64,000 bases of DNA from Hymenobacter baengnokdamensis (GTDB taxonomy: Bacteria > Bacteroidota > Bacteroidia > Cytophagales > Hymenobacteraceae). The notes under the pieces were generated by a model. The model worked only from the letters and a program-made list of their open reading frames with translations, searched no databases and was not told the DNA's origin. Shown one piece after another: positions 26,972 to 35,806 of this stretch. The stretch lies in assembly GCF_008728635.1 (NCBI RefSeq), contig NZ_CP044285.1, positions 3,162,001 through 3,226,000 of the forward strand. Reading direction: 5' to 3'. Positions within the stretch are counted from its first letter, which is position 1; every line of letters starts with the position of its first letter. A program made the translations under genes and the position numbers.

Positions 26972-29728
26972 TTACCAGATGTCGGAGGAGAAAGTGGCGG
27001 TCGGCAACAGGCCTTCTTCGTAGCTGTAATATTTGGCCGGCTCGTTTAGGTATACGAATCCGTAATTGTGCCAGTCTTGCCCGGGCGTGGCACCTCGCAG
27101 TTGGGCGGCTAGTTGTGGATAGACCGAAATTGTAAACTTGCTCATAATCGACTGCAAGCGCTGCCGGGCTTCCCGGTCGCGGATAAAGTCGCCGGACTTG
27201 TTTTTGAGCGTTGCCAAATACCATTCAAAAACGCGCTGGCCGTCAATGGTTTGACTTGTATCCGGTCCAGCGAATACCCCGGCAGCTTGTAGCAGTTCAC
27301 ACTCTTTATTAGTGAAGCATTCCTTATCAAGGCGAAGTGGGATAAATGCGGATTCCGTGTCATTATCAATAAGTTGAAACTGGCGGTCAATGGCTTCGTA
27401 TTCCAGCAGCCGTACCAGTTCCTGGTAGCGGCCGAAGCTGTCGGTTAGCTTGCCTTCCTTGCTGTTGAGTAAGTCGATTACCTGACCGTAGAGGTAGTTA
27501 AAGTCCTTTTCGCGCAAAATGCGCTCATAGTCTATGGCAGCGAGCTTGCGGGCGACTTTGAGCCGCAGGTCGGGCCCGTAAATGCCTGCTTCCGAATCTA
27601 AATCGAACAAGTAAACCGGCGCAGGTGGGCGAGTGGCATTGCGGTTGACGCGGCCAGCCAACTGCTCATCCGAATCGAGCAGCGACCGGTCTTTGAAGCC
27701 CACGTCCATGTCAATGTCCACGCCGGCTTCTACTACTTGCGTGCATATCAGCAGGATGCGGGGGTTGGCCAGACGGGTGTCGGCGGCTTTTAGCCACTTC
27801 ACCACCTCCCGCCGCCGGGGTTCCAGAATGGTGCCGCTGAGTATCCGCACTTGGTAGCCCATTAGTATCGGGTGTTCCTGCGCGGCCTCGGCAAAGCCCG
27901 CCGCCGACTTCTTGGTGATAAACTCAATAATGCCGGCTACCCGGTTTTCGTTGCCCGTAGCAAATTCTTCGCAGCGGGCTGCAACGGTATCGGCCAACTC
28001 TTGCAGGACGGCCCGGCGTTCAGCCTCATCTACTGGCTTGGCGGCGTAGCGGGTGCGCCAATCTTTGCCAAGTAGTTCAAAATTAAAGCGAATGCGCCCG
28101 GCAAAATTGGCGTTCTGAAAATAGCGGCTCGCCTCGGCCACTAGCGGCACTACCTCCGGCGCGGTGGCCTCGCGGGTGAGGGCGTGGAGCTTGGGCAACG
28201 TGGCCGACATTACGACTACCCGAATATTAAACTGCCGGGCGTAGTGCAACAGAAAGTAATTTACATGGTCCCAGCACGTGGGGCTGTAACTTTGAATCTC
28301 ATCTAAAATAACGACTGAATTGGCCAGTCGGTGTAGCAAGTAGTTGGCTTCCTTGCGGTTGCTTTTCAGTAAGTCGAAAAAGCGAACGTGCGAGAGCAGC
28401 GTAATGGGGTACTGCACAAACAGGTTATCGACGTGGTTATGCCAAGCCGGGCCATAGCTGCCTTCGCCGCCGGGCACGGGCCGGGTAGCGTATTCAGCCT
28501 TGCTATGCAGCTGCACAAGTTGCGCATCAGTGAGCCCCAGCTTACACTTGATGTCGTCATAGGTCTGGGTGATGAGCGTGGTGAACGGAAAAACGTAGAA
28601 TACCTTGCCTAATCGCTCATCGTGGTTGAGCAGTTCCAGCGCCACGGCCAGCGAGAGGTTGGTTTTGCCCGCCCCGGTCGGGGCTTCCAGGTAGTAGAGG
28701 GGCTTCTCGGGCTGCCGACGCACGGCGCGCACCACTTCGGCCAGCAGCTTTTGCCGCAGAGCATTCAGGTTGTCCTTGCTGCGCTCCTGCACTTGTTCCC
28801 AGGTCATGTCGGCGCACTGGTCGGGGGTAGATAGGGCAGCTCGGTTGTAGTCGAAGCTGCGAAAGCGGGCGCTGAACGCCGCCTTGTCCGCCGCCGATAA
28901 AATGCCCAGCGTGAGCGCGTCGAGGCGGGTGTAGTCGCCGCCGGTTTGCATGTAGCCCAGCGTGGCCAGGTAGTCGCTGGCCGTCAGCAGCGAAAAGCAG
29001 AGCTTGAGCAGGGCGAAGCGAGAAAAGCCCTCTGCTTGGCCATTAGCTGAGAATACCAGGGCACGGATGTTTTGTTTGCTTTTCGCTTCCAATACACCGT
29101 TTAGGTCCGGCACCTGTTCCAAACCTGATAGCACCAGATAACGCCGCAACAAGGCGATATCCTCATTCCAGCGGCTTTCATGCAGCCTGGGAGAGTGATG
29201 CAAGGCAATAAGGTCGGCAAAATCTAGAAGCAAACCCATTACTGGGTTTACTTCGGAAGATAATGGCTGTAAGGCAAAGGCTTTTAGGAAGTAGTAGTGA
29301 AAAAATATGTACGCTCCTAGCCCCGCGTGGTGATGCTGGATGCCGTTAGCGACGGCTACAAATTGCGCCTGTTGCATTCGCTCACGTTGAAAGTTCTCAT
29401 TGAGCTTGCCAAAATCATGGAAGGCAATAGCCGCCAGGAATAACTCTTTGAGCCAACCACTAAAATGCCAGGTTCGAATGCCAGTCTGCGTACAAACGTC
29501 AGTTATTAGATTTTCTATAACTGGCTCCAGGCCATGCGCTTGGATTAAGCGGGTAGCATTAGAGTTGACGCGAGTAATGTGTTCGGCTAGCTGTTCTTTT
29601 GGCGTGTTGGGAGCTGAACCCTGTGCCGGTAGATGTCCAAGATAAGCATCCAGATTGGGCACTGTTCCTGTTAGCGTCGGAATTTGAGGAAGCAATGATT
29701 CAAACGAACTGAAGGTGGACGCGCTCAT
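26972..29728 (-). CDS. cas3: CRISPR-associated helicase-nuclease Cas3
   Basis: A protein of 918 residues with both activities in one chain. The N-terminal HD nuclease shows His50 (AEHITRVN), the HD pair at ~104-105 (FHDFGKLNENF) and HHH at ~132-134. The superfamily 2 helicase has Walker A at ~349-357 (APTGAGKT), DEIQ at ~476-479 (VVILDEIQSY), the SAT motif (VVMSATLP), and the late motifs TQVVEAGVDIDMD and EQLAGRVNRN. Cas3 is recruited by the target-bound Cascade complex and degrades the invader. Its ATG at 29728 overlaps the end of cas5 by 29 bases, so translation is probably coupled. No inactivating change is seen. Confidence 0.97.
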   Translation of the reverse strand: MSASTFSSFESLLPQIPTLTGTVPNLDAYLGHLPAQGSAPNTPKEQLAEHITRVNSNATRLIQAHGLEPVIENLITDVCTQTGIRTWHFSGWLKELFLAAIAFHDFGKLNENFQRERMQQAQFVAVANGIQHHHAGLGAYIFFHYYFLKAFALQPLSSEVNPVMGLLLDFADLIALHHSPRLHESRWNEDIALLRRYLVLSGLEQVPDLNGVLEAKSKQNIRALVFSANGQAEGFSRFALLKLCFSLLTASDYLATLGYMQTGGDYTRLDALTLGILSAADKAAFSARFRSFDYNRAALSTPDQCADMTWEQVQERSKDNLNALRQKLLAEVVRAVRRQPEKPLYYLEAPTGAGKTNLSLAVALELLNHDERLGKVFYVFPFTTLITQTYDDIKCKLGLTDAQLVQLHSKAEYATRPVPGGEGSYGPAWHNHVDNLFVQYPITLLSHVRFFDLLKSNRKEANYLLHRLANSVVILDEIQSYSPTCWDHVNYFLLHYARQFNIRVVVMSATLPKLHALTREATAPEVVPLVAEASRYFQNANFAGRIRFNFELLGKDWRTRYAAKPVDEAERRAVLQELADTVAARCEEFATGNENRVAGIIEFITKKSAAGFAEAAQEHPILMGYQVRILSGTILEPRRREVVKWLKAADTRLANPRILLICTQVVEAGVDIDMDVGFKDRSLLDSDEQLAGRVNRNATRPPAPVYLFDLDSEAGIYGPDLRLKVARKLAAIDYERILREKDFNYLYGQVIDLLNSKEGKLTDSFGRYQELVRLLEYEAIDRQFQLIDNDTESAFIPLRLDKECFTNKECELLQAAGVFAGPDTSQTIDGQRVFEWYLATLKNKSGDFIRDREARQRLQSIMSKFTISVYPQLAAQLRGATPGQDWHNYGFVYLNEPAKYYSYEEGLLPTATFSSDIW

Positions 29729-30542
29729 TAAAGTAGCTTGCTTTATATAGGTTCGCTAATTGGTTGGTTGGCAGTAACTCGAAGTCTGTCAGCACAAATT
29801 CAGCTAATTCATACTGCTCTTCCTTTCCCATTTTCTGAAAGCCTACGGGCAGCCGCTCGAAATAAAGGAATGACCCGGCTGCGCTGGAAAATCCAAATAA
29901 AGCTGCGGCAGGCCCTGCTGTTACATTACGGGCAAGCTTCTGGTCTGAGGGCTTCCGAAAGATGGAATGCATGACAAAATTTTGCTCGCCACCAAATGGC
30001 TGAAAGTCCCACTCCCGCACGTTTTCCCACCACAGCGGGAACTCGTTTTTGCCGAGGTAGGGCACAAACTCGGCCTGCTGCGTTTGCAGGCGCCGCAGTA
30101 GGTCGGCCTGCGTGTCGTTGGCATCGTCGAGCAGCAGCCAGGTGCGGTAGGCCGGGCCGAGCAGGGTTTGCTCGCTCACAATCAGCGTCGAGCCATCATT
30201 GGCGTAGCCCACGGTGTTGGTGTACTTGATGACGGCCTTGCGAAAACTGCCCCGTTCACTACCGTGCTGGCTGGCGGCCGGGCCGGCCACAGGCAGCGCG
30301 ATGGCTTCAAGCGGGGCAATAGCCACGCGCATCCCGGCGAGCTTACGCCGGTATTCGAGGATGCGTTCGGGGCGCATGTAGTCGGGGCGGCCGTAACCAC
30401 CTAGCCCCGCCACCGCCCCCAAAATACCTAGCAAAGCGGGCTTGTGCAAGATATTGTAGGTCAGGTAGATACCTTCGTTGACATCCGGTTTTTTCAGGAA
30501 GCCGAAGGTGGCCCGCCAGTCCACGGAAATGAGGCGCTGCAT
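29700..30542 (-). CDS. cas5: Cascade subunit Cas5 (type I-B)
   Basis: A protein of 280 residues from ATG 30542 (MQRLISVDWRATFGFLKKPD); the open frame extends upstream to 30587 but that part overlaps the end of cas7. It has the Cas5 RAMP fold start and a Gly-rich segment (GILGAVAGLGGYGRPD). In I-B Cascade, Cas5 holds the 5' tag of the crRNA and bridges to Cas8b. The start lies 4 bases after the cas7 stop. The 3' end overlaps cas3. Confidence 0.9.
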   Translation of the reverse strand: MQRLISVDWRATFGFLKKPDVNEGIYLTYNILHKPALLGILGAVAGLGGYGRPDYMRPERILEYRRKLAGMRVAIAPLEAIALPVAGPAASQHGSERGSFRKAVIKYTNTVGYANDGSTLIVSEQTLLGPAYRTWLLLDDANDTQADLLRRLQTQQAEFVPYLGKNEFPLWWENVREWDFQPFGGEQNFVMHSIFRKPSDQKLARNVTAGPAAALFGFSSAAGSFLYFERLPVGFQKMGKEEQYELAEFVLTDFELLPTNQLANLYKASYFNERVHLQFV

Positions 30543-30546
30543 CCGC

Positions 30547-31539
30547 TTACAGCTGGTTGCCCGTGAGCAGGTGGCCGTGCTGGGCACCCTCGGGGGCGTC
30601 CACGAGTTCGGTTTGCTCGGGCAGGTAGTAGAGCTCGATGGCCGCTACCTCGCTGGCTACGTGGGCCAGCAGGTCGCGCATGGGGCCCATATCCACGCGG
30701 GCCTTGCCGCCGATGGGCCGGCTCACGCGCACCATCTCCACGAAGGAGGGTAGCACCAGCTTCGACTCATCTTTGAGGCGCACCCACAGCAGCAACTCGT
30801 TTTCCGAGCCAGCCTTCGAGGCCGAATCCAGGTATGTGACGCCCACGCGCAGAGCCTCCTTCAGGCGGTCGGCATCCTGCTGCGTGAGGCCCGCCGCCTC
30901 GGCCGAATCGGTGGCCAGCACGGAGGTTAGGTCGGCCAGATTTTTCGGGTTCACCGAAAAATGGTACACATAGTGGCCCTCGCGCAGCTTGCTTTGCCGG
31001 CCCAGCGTGCTTTGCGCGGCCTCTTTTTCCTCGCCCGAATCAGTGCTGAACGGGGCGCTGATTTGCTCGGAATAAATGTCGCCGGTGGGCTGCTCACCAA
31101 CGAAAAACTGGTTCAGCCCGTGGGTGAACTGCACCGGCCCGTGAATCGATAGGTTCACCGTAAACTTCCCCTTCTTGGCGGCAAACGTGCTGCCAAACAG
31201 CCGCACGTCCTGCATCCCCAGCAGATTGCGCAGCACCAGCTTTTTATCGGTCGAGTCGGCCTCGAAGCCCTTACCCTCCGCCTTGGTCAGGTACGAGTAT
31301 GTGTCGGCCAGCGTCAGCGGGTTCATGTTGTCGTTGATGCGCTTGAAATACAGAATACCGTCCTGCGGATAGGTATTCTTGAGGTAGCGCCGCACGGTGT
31401 GCTTCAGGGCCTTGTCGGTGGCGTACACGCGGCCGTCGGGTAGGGTACGCGGCTGGTGCGCAAAGTCGGCGTTGAAATTGGAGTTGATGGCTTTAATAAC
31501 GGCGCAGCCATACACGCGGGCGGTAAAGGAAACGGACAT
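30547..31539 (-). CDS. cas7: Cascade backbone subunit Cas7 (Csh2 type)
   Basis: A protein of 330 residues. The start MSVSFTARVYGCAVIKAINS and then ALKHTVRRYLKNTYPQDGI match the Csh2/DevR-like Cas7 of type I-B (RAMP fold, N-x-N-F near the N-terminus). The Gly-rich and aromatic middle includes VNLSIHGPVQFTHGLNQ. Several Cas7 copies coat the crRNA guide in Cascade. It lies between cas8b (9-base gap) and cas5 (4-base gap), consistent with one transcript. Confidence 0.95.
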   Translation of the reverse strand: MSVSFTARVYGCAVIKAINSNFNADFAHQPRTLPDGRVYATDKALKHTVRRYLKNTYPQDGILYFKRINDNMNPLTLADTYSYLTKAEGKGFEADSTDKKLVLRNLLGMQDVRLFGSTFAAKKGKFTVNLSIHGPVQFTHGLNQFFVGEQPTGDIYSEQISAPFSTDSGEEKEAAQSTLGRQSKLREGHYVYHFSVNPKNLADLTSVLATDSAEAAGLTQQDADRLKEALRVGVTYLDSASKAGSENELLLWVRLKDESKLVLPSFVEMVRVSRPIGGKARVDMGPMRDLLAHVASEVAAIELYYLPEQTELVDAPEGAQHGHLLTGNQL

Positions 31540-31548
31540 GATTGAAAA

Positions 31549-33435
31549 TTAGGCGTTTGGTTCAATAGTAGAGTCAGCGGCAGCATCCTTTTCTTTCTTC
31601 TCATAAATCAGTGACTTCGAAAAATAGCCTGCCAGAATGTGCGGCATCAAATCTTTTATATTACCGGCGTAGTCGTACTCCATCACGTCGGCGCACAGCT
31701 TTTCGAAGCGTCCCTGCCCAAAGCCGATTTCATGCTTGTAGGCGTTGAATGCGTTGGCAATGGCCTTGCGAAACTCATTCACGTCGCTTTTTTGCAAAAA
31801 CGGCTCCAGCAGGCCGTGGCTAGGGTTGTCGGCCTGGCTCTTGGAAAACAGAAAATAAATAACTTGCCCCGCCGCAAAGCCAAACTCGGGGTCGGTAGCT
31901 ACGTAGGGCGCGGTGGGGGCATTGGCCACGGTGCGGATTCGCTCACGCAGCCCCTCAATCTGGTTGGGCATATCGGTGGGGATTTGGGTGGAAGGGCTGA
32001 AAAAATCCCACAGGCTGAACCATCGGTTCAGCTTCTGCCGGATATTGAGTTCTTGGGTGTGGCGGCGCTGGCTGGCGTCCCATTCATCATGGCGCAGGTC
32101 GTCAAGCAGCAACTCGCGCACCAGCCGGTGAAACATCTCCGAGGTCACGGCCTGCCGCCGCGATTTATAGATGTAGTCGTACCAGGCACCCCGGTAGCGC
32201 ATAATGGCATCCATTAAGACGGGACTAATGGGCTCATCTTGCTTCTTTATATCAATTTTACCAGGCTTTTTCTTCTGTTTGAAATCTTCAAAGTATTGGT
32301 AGAAATACTGTTCATTTCCTTTGCTACCTACTTTTTTGACTAGCTGGTTACTGAACAGCGGTTGCAGCAGTGCCTTTTCCAAGGCAAAGATGTTGGTTAG
32401 CCGCTGCACCTTCTCCTCCACGAAGAGCGGCTGAATGGTGGCCGCCAGCTCGTAGCGAAACGCCGACACGTAGTCCACGTCCCGAATGTCGCCGCCCAGA
32501 ATGTAAAACAGGTAGTAGTTGCCCACGTCCTGCGGGCGCTGCTCGCACAGGGTCCGCATCAGCTCGTGAAAGCCCGCCGGCCGGGCTCCTTCCTGCCGCA
32601 CCGTGCTGACCTGCAACAGGTTCAGCTCCTGCTGGTCGATAAAAACCGGCAGCGGGTTGGTACTAAAAGCTCCGTTGCGCCGTAGTTGGTTGAAGAGGTG
32701 CAGTGCCTGGGCATCGGCCTGCGAAATCCGGCTGCCGATGCTGAAGGAAGCCGTCTGGTGCTGGAGGTAGGGCTTCTTGCTATTGTCGCCGTTGTAAAAA
32801 TTGCTCAAGCCATATGTCTGCTGGTCAGCCCCCTTCACGTTATAGTCGTTCTTATTAAACAGACTGTCGGCCTGATAATTCTGGTTGAGCGCCTGAAATT
32901 CCGCCGCCGAAAACGCTGTTGCGTAAACGACCACGTAATCGGCCGGTTTCAGCTTTTCATAGTCGGGCAGCTCGGCTAGATACTCCGGCAGGTGCTGGCA
33001 AAACTGCTCGAAGGCGGCCACCTGCGCCCGTTGCTGCGGTGTGTGGTCAGCGCGGCACTTTTTCAGGGCTTCGCGAAAATAGCGGGCCACGTGCGCCGGA
33101 AAATCCGCCATCCAGGCCTTGTCCAGCAGCACCTGCTTTTTGAGCTTGAATGCGTAAGGCGAAGCCGAATGGATTTTCTTGTCGGCAATGGCTTTGTTGG
33201 AGTCCACGTACTCGATGTGCATGGCCCGCGGGAGTATCTCCTGTTGCAGTAGCGGTGACAAGTCCGGCAGCTGCCCCTTCTTTTTGGGGCTGCGGAACAC
33301 GTCGATTTTGATAACTACCGCCTGGTTTTCGGGTAGCTCTACCAGCAGGTGCAGCCCCTCCACTGGCAGTACATAGTCTTCCAGCGCGATGGATTCGCGA
33401 ATAATGCTGGTGTAGTAAGTCAATTCTTGTAGCAT
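31549..33435 (-). CDS. cas8b: Cascade large subunit Cas8b (Csh1-like)
   Basis: A protein of 628 residues, first gene of the main cas transcript. The family is poorly conserved; the call rests on size, the gene order Cas8b-Cas7-Cas5-Cas3, and resemblance to the Csh1/TM1802 family (start MLQELTYYTSIIRESIALED; later MDAIMRYRGAWYDYIYKSRR). Cas8b recognises the PAM and recruits Cas3 in type I-B. No in-frame small subunit gene (Cas11) is annotated; in I-B it can be made by internal initiation inside cas8b. I did not locate such a start. Confidence 0.88.
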   Translation of the reverse strand: MLQELTYYTSIIRESIALEDYVLPVEGLHLLVELPENQAVVIKIDVFRSPKKKGQLPDLSPLLQQEILPRAMHIEYVDSNKAIADKKIHSASPYAFKLKKQVLLDKAWMADFPAHVARYFREALKKCRADHTPQQRAQVAAFEQFCQHLPEYLAELPDYEKLKPADYVVVYATAFSAAEFQALNQNYQADSLFNKNDYNVKGADQQTYGLSNFYNGDNSKKPYLQHQTASFSIGSRISQADAQALHLFNQLRRNGAFSTNPLPVFIDQQELNLLQVSTVRQEGARPAGFHELMRTLCEQRPQDVGNYYLFYILGGDIRDVDYVSAFRYELAATIQPLFVEEKVQRLTNIFALEKALLQPLFSNQLVKKVGSKGNEQYFYQYFEDFKQKKKPGKIDIKKQDEPISPVLMDAIMRYRGAWYDYIYKSRRQAVTSEMFHRLVRELLLDDLRHDEWDASQRRHTQELNIRQKLNRWFSLWDFFSPSTQIPTDMPNQIEGLRERIRTVANAPTAPYVATDPEFGFAAGQVIYFLFSKSQADNPSHGLLEPFLQKSDVNEFRKAIANAFNAYKHEIGFGQGRFEKLCADVMEYDYAGNIKDLMPHILAGYFSKSLIYEKKEKDAAADSTIEPNA

Positions 33436-33718
33436 GAGACGACACGTATTTTAGGTAATTGAAATACAGCGAAAAAGGGCTTGCGTAGCTTTGATATATG
33501 ATGACAATACCGAAAAACCTGCTTCACCAAGAGATTAAACTGCTACCGACCTTTCCGAACTATGCTGCTACTTTTGCCACACCTAGTGCATTCAATCTTT
33601 TCAGGAGTCAGAGGAGCAGGTGCCTGGCAGTGTTTGCAAGCCGAACCAGCCAAGGCAGAGTCAGTTGCGAGCAATGCGATGGGTTCGCGAATAGACCTGG
33701 CGCCAAGCTAGCAAATAA

Positions 33719-33759
33719 GCATTTTGAAAAAGCCTCCCAGCGCGGCTTTTTCAAAATGC
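33719..33759 (-). terminator. Perfect 16-bp hairpin directly after cas6
   Basis: GCATTTTGAAAAAGCC and its exact complement surround a 9-base loop, only 2 bases beyond the cas6 stop codon. The A/T-rich stem ends suit an intrinsic terminator. It separates cas6 from the cas8b-cas2 group by about 326 bases in total; I see no gene in that gap. Confidence 0.75.
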
Positions 33760-33761
33760 CC

Positions 33762-34442
33762 TTATACCAACGCTCCGCACCCAATCCCGGTAGAATCACC
33801 TACGCCCACTTCCCAGGCGAACGCAATTTGCTCCCCAGACCCGCTCACCAGCACCGGGCAGATGCTGCCGCGGCACTGCACCTGCTTATAGCGGAAAAGC
33901 TTGGTTTTGGCGGTGGCAATGAGGGCCGGGTCGAAGCGCACGGCGGTTCCCGCGTCGTCGAGGCCGGCCTGGCGGAGCTTGCGGCGCAGGGTGGCCGTAA
34001 GCAACTCATCGGCCAGCGGGTGGCCGGGGAGGAGATGGTCGGCGGGCGCGCCGAGCTTGGCCTCGGGCGGCAGGTGCTTGATAAAGACCGGGCTGCCCAC
34101 CCGAAATGGCTGCTCGCCAGCGGCAAACTCGGGCGTAGCCTGAAGCCGCACGTCGCGCACCCGCAGGCCGGCAAAATCCAGGTCCGGCTCCCGCACGATG
34201 CTGCTCACGAGCCGATGCACCAGCTCCTGGCCGGGGGCCGATATAAACCAGTGTGCTCCCTCAGCAAATCGCACGCCGCCCTGCCCGGCCCGGCCCCCGT
34301 GCAGCCAGCTTAGCGAGTAGAGCGAAAGTCCATCGTGGCGGGCTGCATCGTGCCCCGCCCAGCGGTTGAAAGCCCCCACCAGCGCAGGTAGGTAGTCAAA
34401 AGGAACCAGGCGGTCCGTTTCCAGATAAACGTGCAGGCGCAT
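33762..34442 (-). CDS. cas6: CRISPR RNA endonuclease Cas6
   Basis: A protein of 226 residues, two ferredoxin-like domains. The start MRLHVYLETDRLVPFDYLPA and the C-terminal Gly-rich loop VGVGDSTGIGCGAL are the Cas6 signatures. A candidate catalytic His is near residue 35 or in the GAHWF segment (residue ~64); I cannot tell which. Cas6 cuts the long array transcript inside each repeat to give mature crRNAs. It lies upstream of, and in the same orientation as, the other cas genes but is cut off by a hairpin, so it may have its own promoter and expression level. Confidence 0.93.
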   Translation of the reverse strand: MRLHVYLETDRLVPFDYLPALVGAFNRWAGHDAARHDGLSLYSLSWLHGGRAGQGGVRFAEGAHWFISAPGQELVHRLVSSIVREPDLDFAGLRVRDVRLQATPEFAAGEQPFRVGSPVFIKHLPPEAKLGAPADHLLPGHPLADELLTATLRRKLRQAGLDDAGTAVRFDPALIATAKTKLFRYKQVQCRGSICPVLVSGSGEQIAFAWEVGVGDSTGIGCGALV

Positions 34443-34865
34443 ACTATCGAAATTCGTAGGGCCCCCACTGGGGCCGATAGTTGCGCAAGTAAGCCAGAAT
34501 TATCTAGTCAGCACTATGCCGTAGCGGTTAATAGTTGCGCTAATAACATTTTATTTTTATTATATACTTGTTATCAATCATTTAGCCTTTGGTAGGTAGT
34601 GAAAAAACGAAGGGGCTGGCTGCTGGGGCCAGCCTAGCGCTCCAGTCCATGTACGCCCTCCGGCACCTGATGCGAGTAGCTGTCTATTGCCATGCCGCCC
34701 GATATTCTGGCCCCGCAGAGAGCTCCGCAGCTTGCCCGTAGCAATAGGACAGGTCCGGGCAGGCTAAAGTACCCCGCCGCTATACTGCTTCTATACTTCC
34801 TCTAGACTTTGTTCGTGTCAGCTTCTCGTCCGGTCTACCTCACCAATAGGATAAAAACCAGCTGG
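34443..34865. other. Intergenic region at the edge of the cas locus
   Basis: 423 bases without a supported gene. The left 130 bases are AT-rich (TAACATTTTATTTTTATTATATAC in part) and are likely to hold the cas6 promoter. A 7-bp GGCTGGC / GCCAGCC stem occurs near 34615-34637. No transposon end or integrase was recognised that would mark the border of the cas island. Confidence 0.4.
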
Positions 34866-35432
34866 CTACGGTAGCAGGCTAGTCGCCTGCGCTATATTGC
34901 CGGGCCGGTCGTGGGCCTCCGCCTCGAAGCTGATAATCTGGCCGGCAGGGTAGGTTGCCTGCACTTCGTACCGCCAGCTGCCGTCAGCCTGGCAGCTGGC
35001 GGGGCCTTCCTCCAACAAGGTGCCCGCAACGCCCCGCAGACGCACCAGCACCGCCTCGACGCCAAAGTCATCGGTCGCTACCACTTGTACCCAGGCACCA
35101 GCTTGGCTAAAGTACTTGCTACTCGTGAGGCTGATAATGACGGGGGCATTCAGGTAATCGGCAATGGCCACAGTATAGGCGCTGGTGCGTCGCCGGTCAA
35201 TGCCAGTAGCGTAGTGGGCTTTGGCTGCCGGGTCACGCAGCTGCGCCTTGGCATACTGCTGCGCGCGGTACATACGGTCTAGCTGGGCTTGCTGCCGGGG
35301 CGAGCGGGGCGCTCGCGCACCTTTAGCCTCAGCCAGTGACACAATCGTCTGGCCAGCCACCTGGCGGACAACCAGATTCCCGATTTTCCCGCTTACCCCG
35401 TGCAGCAATGGATTGTCAAGTGCGCGTGCCAT
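34866..35432 (-). CDS. Hypothetical protein (phage/Bacteroidota-type)
   Basis: A protein of 188 residues, no signal peptide. The start (LLHGVSGKIGNLVVRQVAG, then QTIVS) resembles a group of Bacteroidota hypothetical proteins of the DUF6266-like kind, where 'G.iGn.v.r...gqtivr' precedes a basic helical segment (SPRQQAQLDRMYRAQQYAKA) and then beta-rich sequence. I rate this resemblance as weak. The C-terminal half (GAWVQVVATDDFGVEAVLVR, SFEAEAHDRPGNIAQ) is Ig-like. Function unknown. Confidence 0.55.
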   Translation of the reverse strand: MARALDNPLLHGVSGKIGNLVVRQVAGQTIVSLAEAKGARAPRSPRQQAQLDRMYRAQQYAKAQLRDPAAKAHYATGIDRRRTSAYTVAIADYLNAPVIISLTSSKYFSQAGAWVQVVATDDFGVEAVLVRLRGVAGTLLEEGPASCQADGSWRYEVQATYPAGQIISFEAEAHDRPGNIAQATSLLP

Positions 35433-35571
35433 TGTGTTCAGCTAACCCGATGCAGGAGGGTGGCCCCGGCCGGCCCCGTGCCGACGGTGGGTTGCTCCTG
35501 CCAGCGCCGCAAAAATAAGGGTGAGCGTACGCAAGAGCTACCCTGCTTCTTCCCGAATTTCCCTAGCCCTT

Positions 35572-35605
35572 AAAAAAACAAAGCCCTCCGGTTAGGAAGG
35601 GCTTT
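35572..35605 (-). terminator. Terminator of the tRNA-Thr transcript
   Basis: An AAAGCCCT / AGGGCTTT stem plus two more GC pairs, followed on the minus strand by a run of T (plus-strand A-run at 35572-35578), 20 bases after the tRNA 3' end. Confidence 0.8.
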
Positions 35606-35625
35606 GGGATGTAAATGAAGCCGGG

Positions 35626-35698
35626 AGCCTCCTGTCGGACTCGAACCAACGACCCTCTGATTACAAGTCAGAAGCTCTACCAACTGAGCTAAGGAGGC
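35626..35698 (-). tRNA. tRNA-Thr (anticodon TGT)
   Basis: A full cloverleaf of 73 bases. The acceptor arms are GCCTCCT / AGGAGGC. The D arm reads TAGCTCAGTTGGTAGAGC, the anticodon stem-loop CTGACTTGTAATCAG gives TGT, and the T arm is TCGTTGGTTCGAGTCCGAC. The discriminator base is T and CCA is not encoded. It has its own promoter and terminator. Confidence 0.97.
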
Positions 35699-35710
35699 TT
35701 AAAGGTGGGG

Positions 35711-35741
35711 CAAAAGTAAGGCGGAAAATGCCGCCAGACAA
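35711..35741 (-). promoter_or_regulatory. Promoter of tRNA-Thr
   Basis: On the minus strand TTG (35739-35741), a 20-base spacer, then TACTTTTG (35711-35718), an exact TAnnTTTG, 12 bases before the tRNA 5' end. Confidence 0.65.
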
Positions 35742-35757
35742 CAATAGGCCCGAATAA

Positions 35758-35787
35758 AAAAGGGAGAGCCGCCAGGCTCTCCCTTTT
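35758..35787 (-). terminator. Rho-independent terminator after the DUF349 gene
   Basis: A 12-bp AAAGGGAGAGCC / GGCTCTCCCTTT stem with a 4-base loop, 20 bases downstream of the DUF349 gene on the minus strand and flanked by an A-run that becomes a T tract. Confidence 0.8.
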
Positions 35788-35806
35788 ACAACTGGCACCT
35801 ACTACC

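Noticed and set aside
31549..33435. Separate cas11 small subunit within cas8b
   Set aside because: Possible from knowledge of I-B systems, but I could not point to a specific internal start and ribosome site.
33498..34313. A 271-codon plus-strand frame across the cas6 region
   Set aside because: Opposite to cas6 and running through the terminator hairpin; no family features.
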